Shown: in pieces, positions 15,861 to 24,228 of the stretch
Position numbering within the stretch: position 1 is the first letter of the stretch
Layout of the letters: each line of letters starts with the position of its first letter
DNA from: JAFAXD01 sp963816775
Lineage (GTDB): Bacteria; Pseudomonadota; Alphaproteobacteria; Rhizobiales; Xanthobacteraceae
NCBI GenBank assembly: GCA_963816775.1
Contig: CAWFLX010000044.1
Coordinates: forward strand, 32,485-96,484
Reading direction: 5' to 3'
DNA: 64,000 nt
Program-made: the position numbers and the translations under genes
Notes under the pieces: model-generated
The model's database searches: none
What the model was told of the DNA's origin: nothing
The model's input: only the letters and a program-made list of their open reading frames with translations

Positions 15861-17309
15861 TTACTGGACGGCTTCGCCGTGCAGCGCGAGGTCGAGACCT
15901 TCGCGTTCCACTTCTTCGCTGACCCGCAGGCCGATGAAGAGGTCGACGATCTTGAGCAGGATCAACGAGACGACGGCGTCGTAGACGAACACGGTGACGA
16001 CGCCGATGCACTGATTGATGAACTGCTGGACGTTGCCGTAGAACGCGCCGGCGGTTCCGCCGTACTGCTCGACTGCGAACACGCCGGTGAGCAGCGCGCC
16101 GACGATGCCGCCGACCGCATGCACGCCGAACGCGTCGAGCGCGTCATCGTAGCCGAACATGTGCTTGAGGCCGGTACAGCCCCAGTAGCACACGACGCCG
16201 GCGGCGACGCCAATGACGAGCGAGCCGATCGGACCGACGAAGCCCGACGCCGGCGTGATTGCCACGAGGCCGGCCACTGCGCCAGTGCAGATACCGATGA
16301 CCGTCGGTTTGCCGCGCATGGCCCATTCCACCAGCATCCAGGTGAAGGCGGCCGCGGCGGTGGCGAACTGGGTGACGCCCATCGCCATGCCGGCCTGCAT
16401 GCCGGCGGTCACGGCCGAACCGGCGTTGAAGCCGAACCAGCCAACCCACAGCAGGGAGGCGCCGATGAAAGTCAGCACCATGTTATGGGGCGGACCTTGA
16501 TCCTTGCGCTTGCCGAGCATCAGGCAGCACATCAGGCCGGCGGTACCCGAATTGATGTGCACCACGGTGCCGCCGGCGAAGTCGAGCACCTTGACCCAGC
16601 CGGCGAAATCGCCCTTTTCGTCGGTGTTGACGGCGCTGAAGATGCCGTCGGGTCCCCACACCCAGTGCGCGATCGGCGAGTAGACGAAGATCGCCCACAG
16701 GCCAATGAACCACAGCATGGCCGAGAACTTCATGCGCTCCGCAAACGCCCCGGCGATCAGGGCCGGGGTGATGATCGCGAAGGTCAGCTGGAAGCAGACG
16801 TAGACCATTTCCGGAATGGTCGGCGCGAGCGGATTCGGATTGCCGATGCCCTTCGAGATGTCGCTCAGTACGTTCTGCAGGAATGCGCGATCAAGCCCGC
16901 CGATAAACGGCGATCCCGACCGGAACGCAATGCTGTAGGTGAAGACCACCCAGAGGATCGTGATCAGACAGGTGATGGCAAAGCTCGTCATCACCGTGTC
17001 GCCCACGTTCTTCTTGCGCACCATGCCGCCGTAGAACAGGCCGAGGCCCGGGATGGTCATCATCAACACGAGCGCGACTGATGTGAGCATCCAGGCGGTG
17101 TCGCCGGAGTTCGGGGTGCAATTTTCGAGGACCTTGGCGGCGCAGGCCGGGGGACCCGCATCGGCCGGAGCCGCCGCTGGGGCGGCAGGCGCTGCCGCGG
17201 GCGCTTGCGCGTAGGACGCGTCGAAGGTCGGAATGCTCAGGAATATGCCGACCAGCAGCCCGAGGGCGAGAGCAAGAAGTCCCGCACATGTCAGTTTCTT
17301 GAACGTCAT
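15861..17309 (-). CDS. amtB: Ammonium transporter AmtB
   Basis: A 482-residue inner-membrane ammonium channel. From the ATG at 17309 (site CAGGAG) it begins with a signal-peptide-like segment MTFKKLTCAGLLALALG, then an Ala/Pro-rich stretch, then eleven expected membrane helices. Amt hallmarks: PGLGLFYGGMVRKKN, LDFAGGTVVHINSGTAGL, WFGFNAGSAVTAG and the C-terminal YDDALDAFGVHAVGGIVGALLTG with pore histidines. The C-terminal cytoplasmic tail RVSEEVEREGLDLALHGE is where GlnK docks to close the channel. It follows glnK by 40 nt in the same direction. Confidence 0.96.
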   Translation of the reverse strand: MTFKKLTCAGLLALALGLLVGIFLSIPTFDASYAQAPAAAPAAPAAAPADAGPPACAAKVLENCTPNSGDTAWMLTSVALVLMMTIPGLGLFYGGMVRKKNVGDTVMTSFAITCLITILWVVFTYSIAFRSGSPFIGGLDRAFLQNVLSDISKGIGNPNPLAPTIPEMVYVCFQLTFAIITPALIAGAFAERMKFSAMLWFIGLWAIFVYSPIAHWVWGPDGIFSAVNTDEKGDFAGWVKVLDFAGGTVVHINSGTAGLMCCLMLGKRKDQGPPHNMVLTFIGASLLWVGWFGFNAGSAVTAGMQAGMAMGVTQFATAAAAFTWMLVEWAMRGKPTVIGICTGAVAGLVAITPASGFVGPIGSLVIGVAAGVVCYWGCTGLKHMFGYDDALDAFGVHAVGGIVGALLTGVFAVEQYGGTAGAFYGNVQQFINQCIGVVTVFVYDAVVSLILLKIVDLFIGLRVSEEVEREGLDLALHGEAVQ

Positions 17310-17349
17310 TGTTTCACTCCTGTCCGTAGACGTTTCGCGAGGTGCGGGT

Positions 17350-17688
17350 TCAAAGCGCTGCGGCGTCAGTTTCGCCGGTTCGAATGCGCACGGCCTGATC
17401 GATGGCGAATACGAATATTTTGCCGTCGCCGATCTGCCCGGTTTTTGCCGCCGCGGTAATCGCATCGATAACTTTGTCGACTTGGGCGGCAGCAACCGCC
17501 ACCTCGATCTTGACCTTCGGCAGGAAGCTCACCGCGTATTCGGTGCCGCGGTAGATTTCAGTGTGGCCTTTCTGGCGGCCATAGCCCTTGACTTCGGTCA
17601 CCGTCAGCCCGGACACGCCGACGGCGGTCAAGGCATCGCGGACCTCGTCGAGCTTGAAGGGCTTGATGATGGCCATGACGATTTTCAT
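17350..17688 (-). CDS. glnK: PII signal-transduction protein GlnK
   Basis: A 112-residue trimeric nitrogen sensor that binds ATP/ADP and 2-oxoglutarate and blocks AmtB when nitrogen is plentiful. The start MKIVMAIIKPFKLDEVRDAL is typical. The T-loop reads GYGRQKGHTEIYRGTEY with the uridylylation target Tyr at position 51; the B-loop is KTGQIGDGKIFV, and the C-terminus VRIRTGETDAAAL is complete. The ATG at 17688 is clear; a longer in-frame reading to 17811 is rejected. It lies immediately upstream of amtB, the classic arrangement. Confidence 0.96.
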   Translation of the reverse strand: MKIVMAIIKPFKLDEVRDALTAVGVSGLTVTEVKGYGRQKGHTEIYRGTEYAVSFLPKVKIEVAVAAAQVDKVIDAITAAAKTGQIGDGKIFVFAIDQAVRIRTGETDAAAL

Positions 17689-17989
17689 GGGTTGTATTCC
17701 CCCGGTTAGGGCCCGCCGTGGCGGATGCAAGACAGGCCGTCTCAACGCGCTCGGCATGTGCGACGTAATCGCGCAGGCATCGCGGGGGGAGGGAATCAAA
17801 CCCCGTGCCATCTTTACGAGTATGGCTTAACCATTTGTTTTATATTGATATTTTGCCGTGGCGCGGGAGTCGCCCGAAATCGCCAATAGGGCTACGGCTC
17901 AACACCACGGCAATTGCCTAATATATAGGCAACTATCATTACACCAGTTCAGGGAGACATCACCCGAGCGCTGCCGAACGATTCCCGGC
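17689..17989. other. Intergenic region between the two PII genes
   Basis: 301 nt without a gene. It is AT-rich in places (around 17830 and 17920). An imperfect inverted repeat lies near 17910-17932 (GGCAATTGCC and TAGGCAACT). A sigma-54 site (GG-N10-GC) would be expected for nitrogen control, but no good match was found on the minus strand. Confidence 0.5.
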
Positions 17990-18328
17990 TCAGATTGCGT
18001 CGGAATCGGTTTCGCCGGTGCGGATCCGCAAGGCGTGCTCGAGCGACATCACCCAGATCTTGCCGTCGCCGATCTGCCCGGTCTTCGCGGCGCGTTCGAT
18101 CGCCCCAACAATCTCGTCGGCCTGGGCGTCGTTCACGGCGACTTCGACGCGAAGCTTGGGCAGGAAGGTCACCGTATACTCGGCGCCCCGGTAGATTTCA
18201 GTATGGCCTTTTTGACGGCCATAGCCTTTGACCTCGGTCACCGTCATCCCGCTGATGCCTTGATGCGTGAGCGCATCGCGCACGTCTTCGAGCTTGAACG
18301 GTTTGATGATCGCGACGACGATTTTCAT
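17990..18328 (-). CDS. Second PII signal-transduction protein (GlnK/GlnB type)
   Basis: A 112-residue PII protein, a close paralogue of its downstream neighbour: MKIVVAIIKPFKLEDVRDAL, T-loop GYGRQKGHTEIYRGAEY with Tyr51, B-loop KTGQIGDGKIWV and tail LRIRTGETDSDAI. The two copies differ mainly in residues 22-28 and 60-75. The same nitrogen-sensing role is expected; which copy controls glutamine synthetase adenylylation and which docks on AmtB cannot be told from sequence. It is separated from glnK by 301 nt, so it probably has its own promoter. Confidence 0.94.
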   Translation of the reverse strand: MKIVVAIIKPFKLEDVRDALTHQGISGMTVTEVKGYGRQKGHTEIYRGAEYTVTFLPKLRVEVAVNDAQADEIVGAIERAAKTGQIGDGKIWVMSLEHALRIRTGETDSDAI

Positions 18329-18380
18329 GTGTTTGCCCCGGCGGTGAGCTCATTAATCTCACCTGCAATGTTTGACGTGG

Positions 18381-19244
18381 TCAAGCGTCGTGCCGCTCGC
18401 GGATCAACCCTTCCTGCGCCACCGAGGCGATCAGCGTGCCGTCGCGCTTGAAAATGAGGCCGCGCGAAAACCCAAGTGCGCCCGACGCGCTCGGGCTGTC
18501 CTGGGCGTAAAGCAGCCATTCGTCGGCGCGAAACGGCCGATGGAACCAGAGCGCGTGATCCAAGCTCGCTCCCATGATGCGCTTGTCAAAGACCGTGCGG
18601 CCGTGCGGGACGAGGGATGCATCCAACAGCATCATATCGGAGGCGTAAGCGAGCACACACTGATGGATCGCCTGATCGTCCGGCAGCGGCCCGGTTGTGC
18701 GAATCCAGACCTGAAAGCGGCCGTCTTCGGACCGTTTGCCGAGATAACGCTCGAACTCGACGGGACGCAGTTCGACCGGCCGCTCTTGCTCGAAGAACCG
18801 GCGTATAGCCTCCGGCATGGTGGCGAGCATGCTTGCAGGCAATTGGGGTCCGCTCGGTAGCTGCTCCGGCGCAGGTACATCAGGCATCTTGGCCTGGTGC
18901 TCAAAGCCGGTTTCTTGCACGTGGAATGACGCCGACATGGAAAAGATGGCTTGGCCGTGTTGGATCGCGACGACGCGTCGGGTCGTGAAGCTCTTGCCGT
19001 CGCGAATCCGGTCGACCTCGTAGATGATGGGGACCTTCGGATCACCGCCCAGCAGGAAATAGGCATGCAGCGAATGCGGGCGTCGCGCGGATTCGACCGT
19101 GCGGCTCGCTGCCACCAGCGCCTGACCGATCACCTGCCCGCCAAAAACGCGCTGCCACCGCGACTGAGGGGAGCGCCCACGAAACAAATTCACCTCGAGC
19201 GGCTCGAGATCGAGGATCGCGAGAAGGTCGTCGACAGCCGACAT
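18381..19244 (-). CDS. tesB: Acyl-CoA thioesterase II
   Basis: A 287-residue double-hotdog thioesterase that hydrolyses medium- and long-chain acyl-CoA to fatty acid. From the ATG at 19244 (AGGA upstream) it reads MSAVDDLLAILDLEPLEVNLFRG. Family hallmarks: RVFGGQVIGQALVAA, RPHSLHAYFLLGGDP, FTTRRVVAIQHG in the N-terminal hotdog, then LAYASDMMLLDASL and SLDHALWFHRPFRADEWLLY with the catalytic Asp, and the end GTLIASVAQEGLIR. Length equals E. coli TesB (286). It stands divergent to the ubiquinone hydroxylase. Confidence 0.94.
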   Translation of the reverse strand: MSAVDDLLAILDLEPLEVNLFRGRSPQSRWQRVFGGQVIGQALVAASRTVESARRPHSLHAYFLLGGDPKVPIIYEVDRIRDGKSFTTRRVVAIQHGQAIFSMSASFHVQETGFEHQAKMPDVPAPEQLPSGPQLPASMLATMPEAIRRFFEQERPVELRPVEFERYLGKRSEDGRFQVWIRTTGPLPDDQAIHQCVLAYASDMMLLDASLVPHGRTVFDKRIMGASLDHALWFHRPFRADEWLLYAQDSPSASGALGFSRGLIFKRDGTLIASVAQEGLIRERHDA

Positions 19245-19382
19245 GGAAGATCCTGTATGAAAAATCGATATTGCCGGGGAACACCGGAAGGCGCAGTTGT
19301 TGGACATGCTAGCGCATGAACTCCACAAGGTGCAGGTCTCTCGGGTGCAACGCGCGATCCGCGGCTCGTTGACGCGCGGGCG

Positions 19383-20645
19383 GTGGCCTTAGTGAGAGCG
19401 GGGCAGGGCACGAACTTGGAACGCACGTCCGACGTGTTGATTGCGGGCGGCGGATTTGCCGGGCTGGCGCTCGCGTGTGCGCTGCGCCAGAGCCTGGGCC
19501 CGTCGTTCCGCGTCGTCGTTGCCGACCCCGCTTTCGCGCGCTCGCCGTCCGATGCGCGCGCGTCCGCGATCGCCGCCGCTGCGCGGCGGCTATTCGAAAC
19601 CATCGGGGTCTGGACTGCGGTCGCCGATGATGCGCAACCGATTCTCGACATGGTGATCACGGACAGCAAACTCGACAACGCCGTTCGCCCGACCTTTTTG
19701 ACGTTCGCAGGCGAAATCGCGCCGGACGAGCCGTTTGCCCACATGATCGAGAATGCTCCGCTGCTGGCCGCGCTGGTCGAACGGGCAACGCGCGACGGCG
19801 TGGTGCTGCTGCCGACGAGCGTAAAGGAATTCTCGCCTCTATCGCCTCCAACGAATCGATGGGTCACCGCGGGACTTGGAGACGGCGAGGCCCATGCAAC
19901 GAGGCTCCTGGTGGCGGCTGATGGTGCGCATTCGAGGGTGCGCGCATGTGCCGGCATCGCCAGCACCCATTGGGCGTACCGGCAGTCCGCCATCGTCACC
20001 ACGGTCGCGCACGAGCGCCCGCATCACGGTCGCGCGGAGGAGCATTTTCTCCCCGCCGGTCCGTTCGCGATCCTGCCGTTGAAGGGCTTGCGCTCGTCGA
20101 TCGTCTGGACCGAAGAGGCCGGCGAAGCTCAGCGCATCGTCGCATTGCCTGACGACGCGTTTCACGCCGAGCTCGAAGCTCGGTTCGGCCTGCACCTGGG
20201 AGAGATCGAGGCCGTAGGACCGCGGCGCGCGTTTCCAATCAGTCTCGCGATTGCGCGCGCCTTTGTGGCGGACCGCGTCGCGCTCATCGGCGACGCTGCG
20301 CACGTGATTCATCCGATTGCCGGGCAGGGCCTCAATCTCGGACTACGCGATGCGGCCGCTTTGGCGGAATGCATCACCGACGCCGCGCGGCTTGGACTCG
20401 ACCCGGGCGGGCCGGACGTGCTTTCGCGCTATCAGCGCTGGCGCAGGTTCGATACCGTCGCCATGGGAATTACGACCGACGGACTTAACCGGTTGTTTTC
20501 CAACCATTCCGACGTGCTGCGGCTGGTGCGTGATATCGGGCTCGGCATCGTGGATCGATTGCCGTGGCTGAAAGATGTTTTCATCCGCCAAGCGGCGGGG
20601 CTTGCGGGTGACGTTCCTAAGTTGTTGAAGGGCGAGGCGCTGTAA
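19383..20645 (+). CDS. Ubiquinone biosynthesis FAD hydroxylase (UbiH/COQ6 family)
   Basis: A 420-residue flavin monooxygenase that hydroxylates the aromatic ring in ubiquinone synthesis. The FAD motif is VLIAGGGFAGLALACALRQ; the second signature is LLVAADGAHSRVR (DG motif) and the third VALIGDAAHVIHPIAGQGLNLGLRDAA (GD motif). The C-terminal GLAGDVPKLLKGEAL is typical of alphaproteobacterial UbiH-like proteins (often annotated as UbiL/UbiM or UbiH). The start is GTG at 19383 or GTG at 19392. Which ring position it hydroxylates is unknown. A two-part palindromic repeat begins 3 nt after its stop. Confidence 0.9.
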   Translation: MALVRAGQGTNLERTSDVLIAGGGFAGLALACALRQSLGPSFRVVVADPAFARSPSDARASAIAAAARRLFETIGVWTAVADDAQPILDMVITDSKLDNAVRPTFLTFAGEIAPDEPFAHMIENAPLLAALVERATRDGVVLLPTSVKEFSPLSPPTNRWVTAGLGDGEAHATRLLVAADGAHSRVRACAGIASTHWAYRQSAIVTTVAHERPHHGRAEEHFLPAGPFAILPLKGLRSSIVWTEEAGEAQRIVALPDDAFHAELEARFGLHLGEIEAVGPRRAFPISLAIARAFVADRVALIGDAAHVIHPIAGQGLNLGLRDAAALAECITDAARLGLDPGGPDVLSRYQRWRRFDTVAMGITTDGLNRLFSNHSDVLRLVRDIGLGIVDRLPWLKDVFIRQAAGLAGDVPKLLKGEAL

Positions 20646-20647
20646 AT

Positions 20648-20747
20648 GCATGATCCCGAAAAGTGGACGCCGGTTTTCGGAAAAGATCATGCTCAAACAA
20701 AAAGGCTAGAGCGGATGATGACTCGAAGACAAATCATCCCGCTCTAG
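20648..20747. repeat. Rhizobial double palindrome (GATCATGC / CTAGAGCGG type)
   Basis: 100 bp with two successive imperfect palindromes: GCATGATCCCGAAAAGTGG through GATCATGC, the spacer TCAAACAAAAAGG, then CTAGAGCGGATGATGA through CATCCCGCTCTAG. A second copy lies at 24745-24843. Sequences of this type are widespread between genes in Bradyrhizobium and relatives. Here it separates the convergent ubiquinone hydroxylase and pyrE and may end transcription from both sides. Confidence 0.85.
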
Positions 20748-20750
20748 CGG

Positions 20751-21323
20751 TCAACGCTGAAATTCGCCCACCCGGAACAACCAGTCGAACGGTATTCCTT
20801 GTTGCTTGAAAAATTCCAGCGCGCCCTCGTCGCGGTCGACCATCGATAATACCAGCACCACGTTGGCGCCGGCGCTCCTGGCGGCGTCGACCGCGTGCAT
20901 GGCGGAATCACCGGTCGTGGTCACGTCTTCCAGAATGACGACGTTCTTGTTGCTGATATCGCCGGCCGCTTCGACGCGCTTCTTGGTGCCGTGATCCTTG
21001 ACCTCTTTGCGCACGAAAAAGCCCGGCAGCGGGCGAGCCGTCCCCACGCTCCGCACCGAGACTGCGACCGCAAGCGGGATTGCGCCGACCGCTAGTCCGC
21101 CGACGCAATCGACCTTGAGGTTGGACAATCTGTCGAGGACAAGGTCGGCGAGCGAGTGAGCCCCTTCCGGATGGAACATGGTGGGCTTCATATCGAGATA
21201 GAACTTGCTCTTCTTGCCCGACGCGAGGACGAAGTCTCCCTCTCGGTAAGAAAGCTTTCTGATCAGCTCGAACGCCTTGGTCCGAGTGGCAAGCTTCTCG
21301 GTGGCGGGAAGACTTGGTTCCAT
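20751..21323 (-). CDS. pyrE: Orotate phosphoribosyltransferase
   Basis: A 190-residue enzyme of pyrimidine synthesis: orotate plus PRPP gives orotidine 5'-phosphate. From the ATG at 21323 it reads MEPSLPATEKLATRTKAFEL. The hallmark catalytic loop VRKEVKDHGTKK and the PRPP-binding motif NVVILEDVTTTGDSAMHAV are present. A GTG start at 21353, overlapping the stop of the glutathione transferase gene, would add 10 residues and is the main alternative. The stop lies 3 nt from the double palindrome. Confidence 0.95.
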   Translation of the reverse strand: MEPSLPATEKLATRTKAFELIRKLSYREGDFVLASGKKSKFYLDMKPTMFHPEGAHSLADLVLDRLSNLKVDCVGGLAVGAIPLAVAVSVRSVGTARPLPGFFVRKEVKDHGTKKRVEAAGDISNKNVVILEDVTTTGDSAMHAVDAARSAGANVVLVLSMVDRDEGALEFFKQQGIPFDWLFRVGEFQR

Positions 21324-21349
21324 GGTTAGTCCATTTTCAACTGCGGCTA

Positions 21350-21976
21350 TCACACGAACGGCACGTCCAACACGTGCTGCTTGAAGGCAGGGCGCGCCGC
21401 AAGCTCCGCATACCAGCGTTCGACGTTCGGTGCCGTCGGGTGGTCTGTTATCAACCGAAAATATCGGTAGGCGAACGGCCCAATCGGGATGTCGCCGTAC
21501 GAAAATTGATCGCCGGCAATAAACCTGGTTTTGGCGAGCTGTTCGTCCATCATCTTGATGGCGGTCGTGGACGCAGCCTTGCCGGCCTCGATCGCCTTCG
21601 GATCGCGCTTATCGGGCGGTGTGCGGATCAGCCCCCAAAATACCGGCGTGATCGCCGGATTGGCGACCGCGAGCTGCCAGTCCATCCACTTTTGGGCACT
21701 GGCACGGCTGCGCAGATCGCCGGGCTCGAGCTTGCCGGGGCCGTGCTTCGCTGCCAGATAACGCACGATTGTGTTCGATTCCCACAGCAGGAATCCGTCG
21801 TCCTCTTCCAAGGTCGGCACCAGGCCGTTTGGGTTCATCGCCAGATACGCCGGTTCGCGGTTCTTGCCGAACGGGCCGCCGACATCAATGCGTTCATGGG
21901 CGAGCCCGAGTTCGCCGATCGCCCACATCACCTTCTGGACGTTGGAGGACGTGTTGCGGCCCCAGATTTTCATCAT
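21350..21976 (-). CDS. Glutathione S-transferase family protein
   Basis: A 208-residue cytoplasmic protein of the thioredoxin-fold GST superfamily: MMKIWGRNTSSNVQKVMWAI at the N-terminus with the active-site Ser/Asn region, NPNGLVPTLEEDDGFLLWESNTIVRYLA (cis-Pro and the GSH-binding ES pair), then the helical C-terminal domain with FIAGDQFSYGDIPIGPFAYR. It probably conjugates or reduces electrophiles; the substrate is unknown. The ATG at 21976 follows a GGGAGAG site. It overlaps or abuts pyrE and may be co-transcribed with it. Confidence 0.9.
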   Translation of the reverse strand: MMKIWGRNTSSNVQKVMWAIGELGLAHERIDVGGPFGKNREPAYLAMNPNGLVPTLEEDDGFLLWESNTIVRYLAAKHGPGKLEPGDLRSRASAQKWMDWQLAVANPAITPVFWGLIRTPPDKRDPKAIEAGKAASTTAIKMMDEQLAKTRFIAGDQFSYGDIPIGPFAYRYFRLITDHPTAPNVERWYAELAARPAFKQHVLDVPFV

Positions 21977-22088
21977 GACGGTTTTCTCTCCCTGAATCGG
22001 CAATCCGATCACATGTGGCGGACGCCTCGGCCCGCGTTTCGCTCGGGCCCGGACCCCCAACGCTGCAAGGGCACAGCATCGCGACTGG

Positions 22089-22283
22089 TTAGTCCAGCCG
22101 GCGCGCCTCTTCGGGCAGCATGATCGGAATGCCGTCGCGGATCGGGTAGGCGAGCTTGGCGGCGCGTGAAATCAGCTCCTGGCGGGCCGCATCGTATTCG
22201 AGCGGCCCTTTGGTCAGCGGACAGACCAGGATTTCCAGGAGCTTTGGATCAACGCTTCCGGCGGGACGATCGGGAGTGCTCAT
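22089..22283 (-). CDS. Trm112/YcaR-family small protein
   Basis: A 64-residue protein: MSTPDRPAGSVDPKLLEILV, then CPLTKGPLEYDAARQELIS and LAYPIRDGIPIMLPEEAR, the classic Trm112 pattern. Only one of the usual zinc cysteines is present (CPLTKG instead of CPxCKG), as in E. coli YcaR. Homologues stabilise methyltransferases in eukaryotes and archaea; the bacterial role is poorly defined. It lies between the GST gene and the LON-domain gene on the same strand. Confidence 0.9.
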   Translation of the reverse strand: MSTPDRPAGSVDPKLLEILVCPLTKGPLEYDAARQELISRAAKLAYPIRDGIPIMLPEEARRLD

Positions 22284-22349
22284 GGATCACGTCTTGATGG
22301 GCTGATGCGTTTTTCGGCCGCCTTGATAGCACGTCCGCCATTCGGTGGC

Positions 22350-23024
22350 TCATTGCAGCGGGGTCTCGCCGTCAGTCTTGGTCTTGGCAAGACCGATCTC
22401 GGTGATCGCGATCAGGATCTCGGCGCGGGTTTTCAAATCCGGGGCCTCCAGCATCGCCTGTTTCTCGGCCGGGTCGTAAGGCGACATCATGGCGAGTGCG
22501 TTGACCAGCGCCTCGTTCGGGGCGCTTTCGATGCCCTGCCAGTCGGCCTTGAGGTCGTTGGCTTTCAGGAAGGCGGTTAGCGCCTCGAGCAGTGCCTTGC
22601 GATCAACGTCATTCTCGCCCTTGCGCGCGATGAAATCATCGGCGAACGGCGCGTAGGTCACTTGGCACTGACGATACGCAGTCACGACCTTCAGCTCTTC
22701 CTCGATTCGAAAGCGAGCAACGCCGGTGAGTTGGAGCAAATAGCGTCCGTCGCCGGTCTCGGCGAGCTGGGTGATGCGGCCGGCACACCCGATTTTATAG
22801 AGGTTGGGCCGCGCCTCGGGACCGGGATGCCCCGTATCGGGCTGGATCATGCCGATAAGCCGGTGACCATCGCGCAAACTGTCGTCGACCATCGCGAGAT
22901 AGCGCGGTTCGAAAATATTGAGCGGCATCTGTCCGCGCGGCAGCAGCAATGCGCCCGGCAACGGGAAGACCGGGATCGTGCCCGGCAGGTCGGCAGGCCC
23001 GCGATAGACCGCGTTCAACGGCAT
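22350..23024 (-). CDS. LON substrate-binding-domain protein
   Basis: A 224-residue protein consisting of the N-terminal (substrate-recognition) domain of Lon protease without ATPase or protease parts. Pattern: GTIPVFPLPGALLLPRGQMPLNIFEPRYLAMVDDSL, GCAGRITQLAETGDGRYLLQLTGVARFRI and the helical ending MMSPYDPAEKQAMLEAPDLKTRAE. Such stand-alone proteins are common; their partner is unknown. It lies downstream of the thioredoxin gene, separated from it by a CTAG repeat. Confidence 0.9.
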   Translation of the reverse strand: MPLNAVYRGPADLPGTIPVFPLPGALLLPRGQMPLNIFEPRYLAMVDDSLRDGHRLIGMIQPDTGHPGPEARPNLYKIGCAGRITQLAETGDGRYLLQLTGVARFRIEEELKVVTAYRQCQVTYAPFADDFIARKGENDVDRKALLEALTAFLKANDLKADWQGIESAPNEALVNALAMMSPYDPAEKQAMLEAPDLKTRAEILIAITEIGLAKTKTDGETPLQ

Positions 23025-23108
23025 CGCTGCGCTCCTGGTCCAAAAAAATAGCCGCTGTCCGATGCAATCCTATCGGAAATCACACCGGTCGGAAATCGGA
23101 CTGATGCA

Positions 23109-23174
23109 GGAACTTTAAATCGGCCGCACTAGCAAGAATATGATTCTAGTGCCGCTTCAAATCGGCGGCACTAG
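23109..23174. repeat. CTAG repeat pair, shortened (supplies a stop codon)
   Basis: A half copy ending GGCCGCACTAG (to 23132), the 13-nt linker CAAGAATATGATT (23133-23145), then a short palindrome CTAGTGCCGC...GCGGCACTAG (23146-23174). The arms keep the AGGAACTTTAAATCGG / TTCAAATCGG core of the family. Its last CTA (23171-23173), read on the minus strand, is the TAG stop of the thioredoxin gene. Confidence 0.8.
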
Positions 23175-24073
23175 GAAAAAAGGATCGACGACAATCGCTT
23201 GCGCCCCTCGACCGTCGCCTCATCGGTCGGGCCCCAGGCATCGAACAGTTGCACCAGTTGCTTGCGGGCCCCGTCATCATTCCATTTGCGGTCGCGGCGC
23301 GTGATCTCGATCAGGTGATCAAGGGCCTCCTTGCGATGCCCCTTTGCGTTGTGCGCGAGTGCGAGGTCGAAGCGCGCCTGATGGTCGAGCGGGTTGGCGG
23401 CGACCTTCTGCTCAAGCTCCGTGATCGGGCCGAGCGAGCTTGCCTGCTCGGCGAGTTCGAGCGCGGCGCGCGCCGCCGCCACCGCGGTCTCGTTGCGCTT
23501 GCCTTCCGGGATCATCGCGAGCGTCTGCTTGGCCTGGTCGAGGGCTCCGGTTGCGACGTAGCACCGTACAAGGCCGGCGAGCGCCGGCACGTTGGTTGGC
23601 TCCTCGGCCAGGATGCGCGCGAACAGATCAGCGGCGCCGGCCGCATTGCCCTCCGCGAGCGCCGCCTCGGCGGCCTGCAGCAGATCCTTATCCTCGGCGC
23701 TGACGCGGCCCTTGGTCAGACGCTCGATGAAGGCGGTAACCTGCGACTCCGGAAGCGCTCCCAAAAAACCGTCGGCTGGTTGGCCGTTCACGAACGCAAT
23801 GACGGCCGGGATCGATTGAATGCCCATTTGGCCCGGGATCGACGGGTGCTCGTCGATGTTCATCTTGACGAGCTTGAGCTTGCCTTTGGCGGCGCGCACA
23901 ACCTTTTCCAGCACCGGCGTGAGCTGTTTGCAGGGCCCGCACCAGGGGGCCCAAAAGTCGACCAGCACCGGCTGACGACGCGACTCCTCGATCACGTCCT
24001 TCACGAACGCCTGGGTCGTCGTGTCCTTGATCACGGGGTCGGCCGTGGTTGCCGCAGCGCCATTCTGCAACAT
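23171..24073 (-). CDS. Thioredoxin with TPR-like C-terminus (CnoX/YbbN type)
   Basis: A 300-residue cytoplasmic protein: thioredoxin domain (about residues 14-120) with VDFWAPWCGPCKQL, so both redox cysteines of WCGPC are present, unlike E. coli CnoX. A helical TPR-like region follows (LLQAAEAALAEGNAAGAADL, ALAGLVRCYVATGALDQAKQ, FDLALAHNAKGHRKEALDHL). Related CnoX proteins combine redox protection with a holdase chaperone role. The ATG at 24073 is the family start (MLQNGAAATTADPVI); longer in-frame starts give an unrelated Arg-rich extension. The stop codon TAG comes from the adjoining CTAG repeat. Confidence 0.92.
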   Translation of the reverse strand: MLQNGAAATTADPVIKDTTTQAFVKDVIEESRRQPVLVDFWAPWCGPCKQLTPVLEKVVRAAKGKLKLVKMNIDEHPSIPGQMGIQSIPAVIAFVNGQPADGFLGALPESQVTAFIERLTKGRVSAEDKDLLQAAEAALAEGNAAGAADLFARILAEEPTNVPALAGLVRCYVATGALDQAKQTLAMIPEGKRNETAVAAARAALELAEQASSLGPITELEQKVAANPLDHQARFDLALAHNAKGHRKEALDHLIEITRRDRKWNDDGARKQLVQLFDAWGPTDEATVEGRKRLSSILFS

Positions 24074-24228
24074 CGAATGCGATCCTATGGTTTCCCAACG
24101 GGCGCGCGGCCCGAAATCTCGACGGATTAAATGGCAATGCGCTCGCCGATTGCAATCGCAACTTCTCGAACGTCCGGCCGCCAACCGAGCTTACTTGGCG
24201 CGGTTTTGGGCACCAAAACTGCGGGTCG

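Noticed and set aside
18329..18400. Possible sigma-54 promoter (CGGCACGACGCTTGAC) for the second PII gene
   Set aside because: The essential GC at -12 reads GA and the leading T is missing; it also lies inside the 3' part of tesB.
23171..24184. Longer thioredoxin start at 24184
   Set aside because: The 37 extra residues are Arg-rich and unlike any thioredoxin; the ATG at 24073 gives the family N-terminus.
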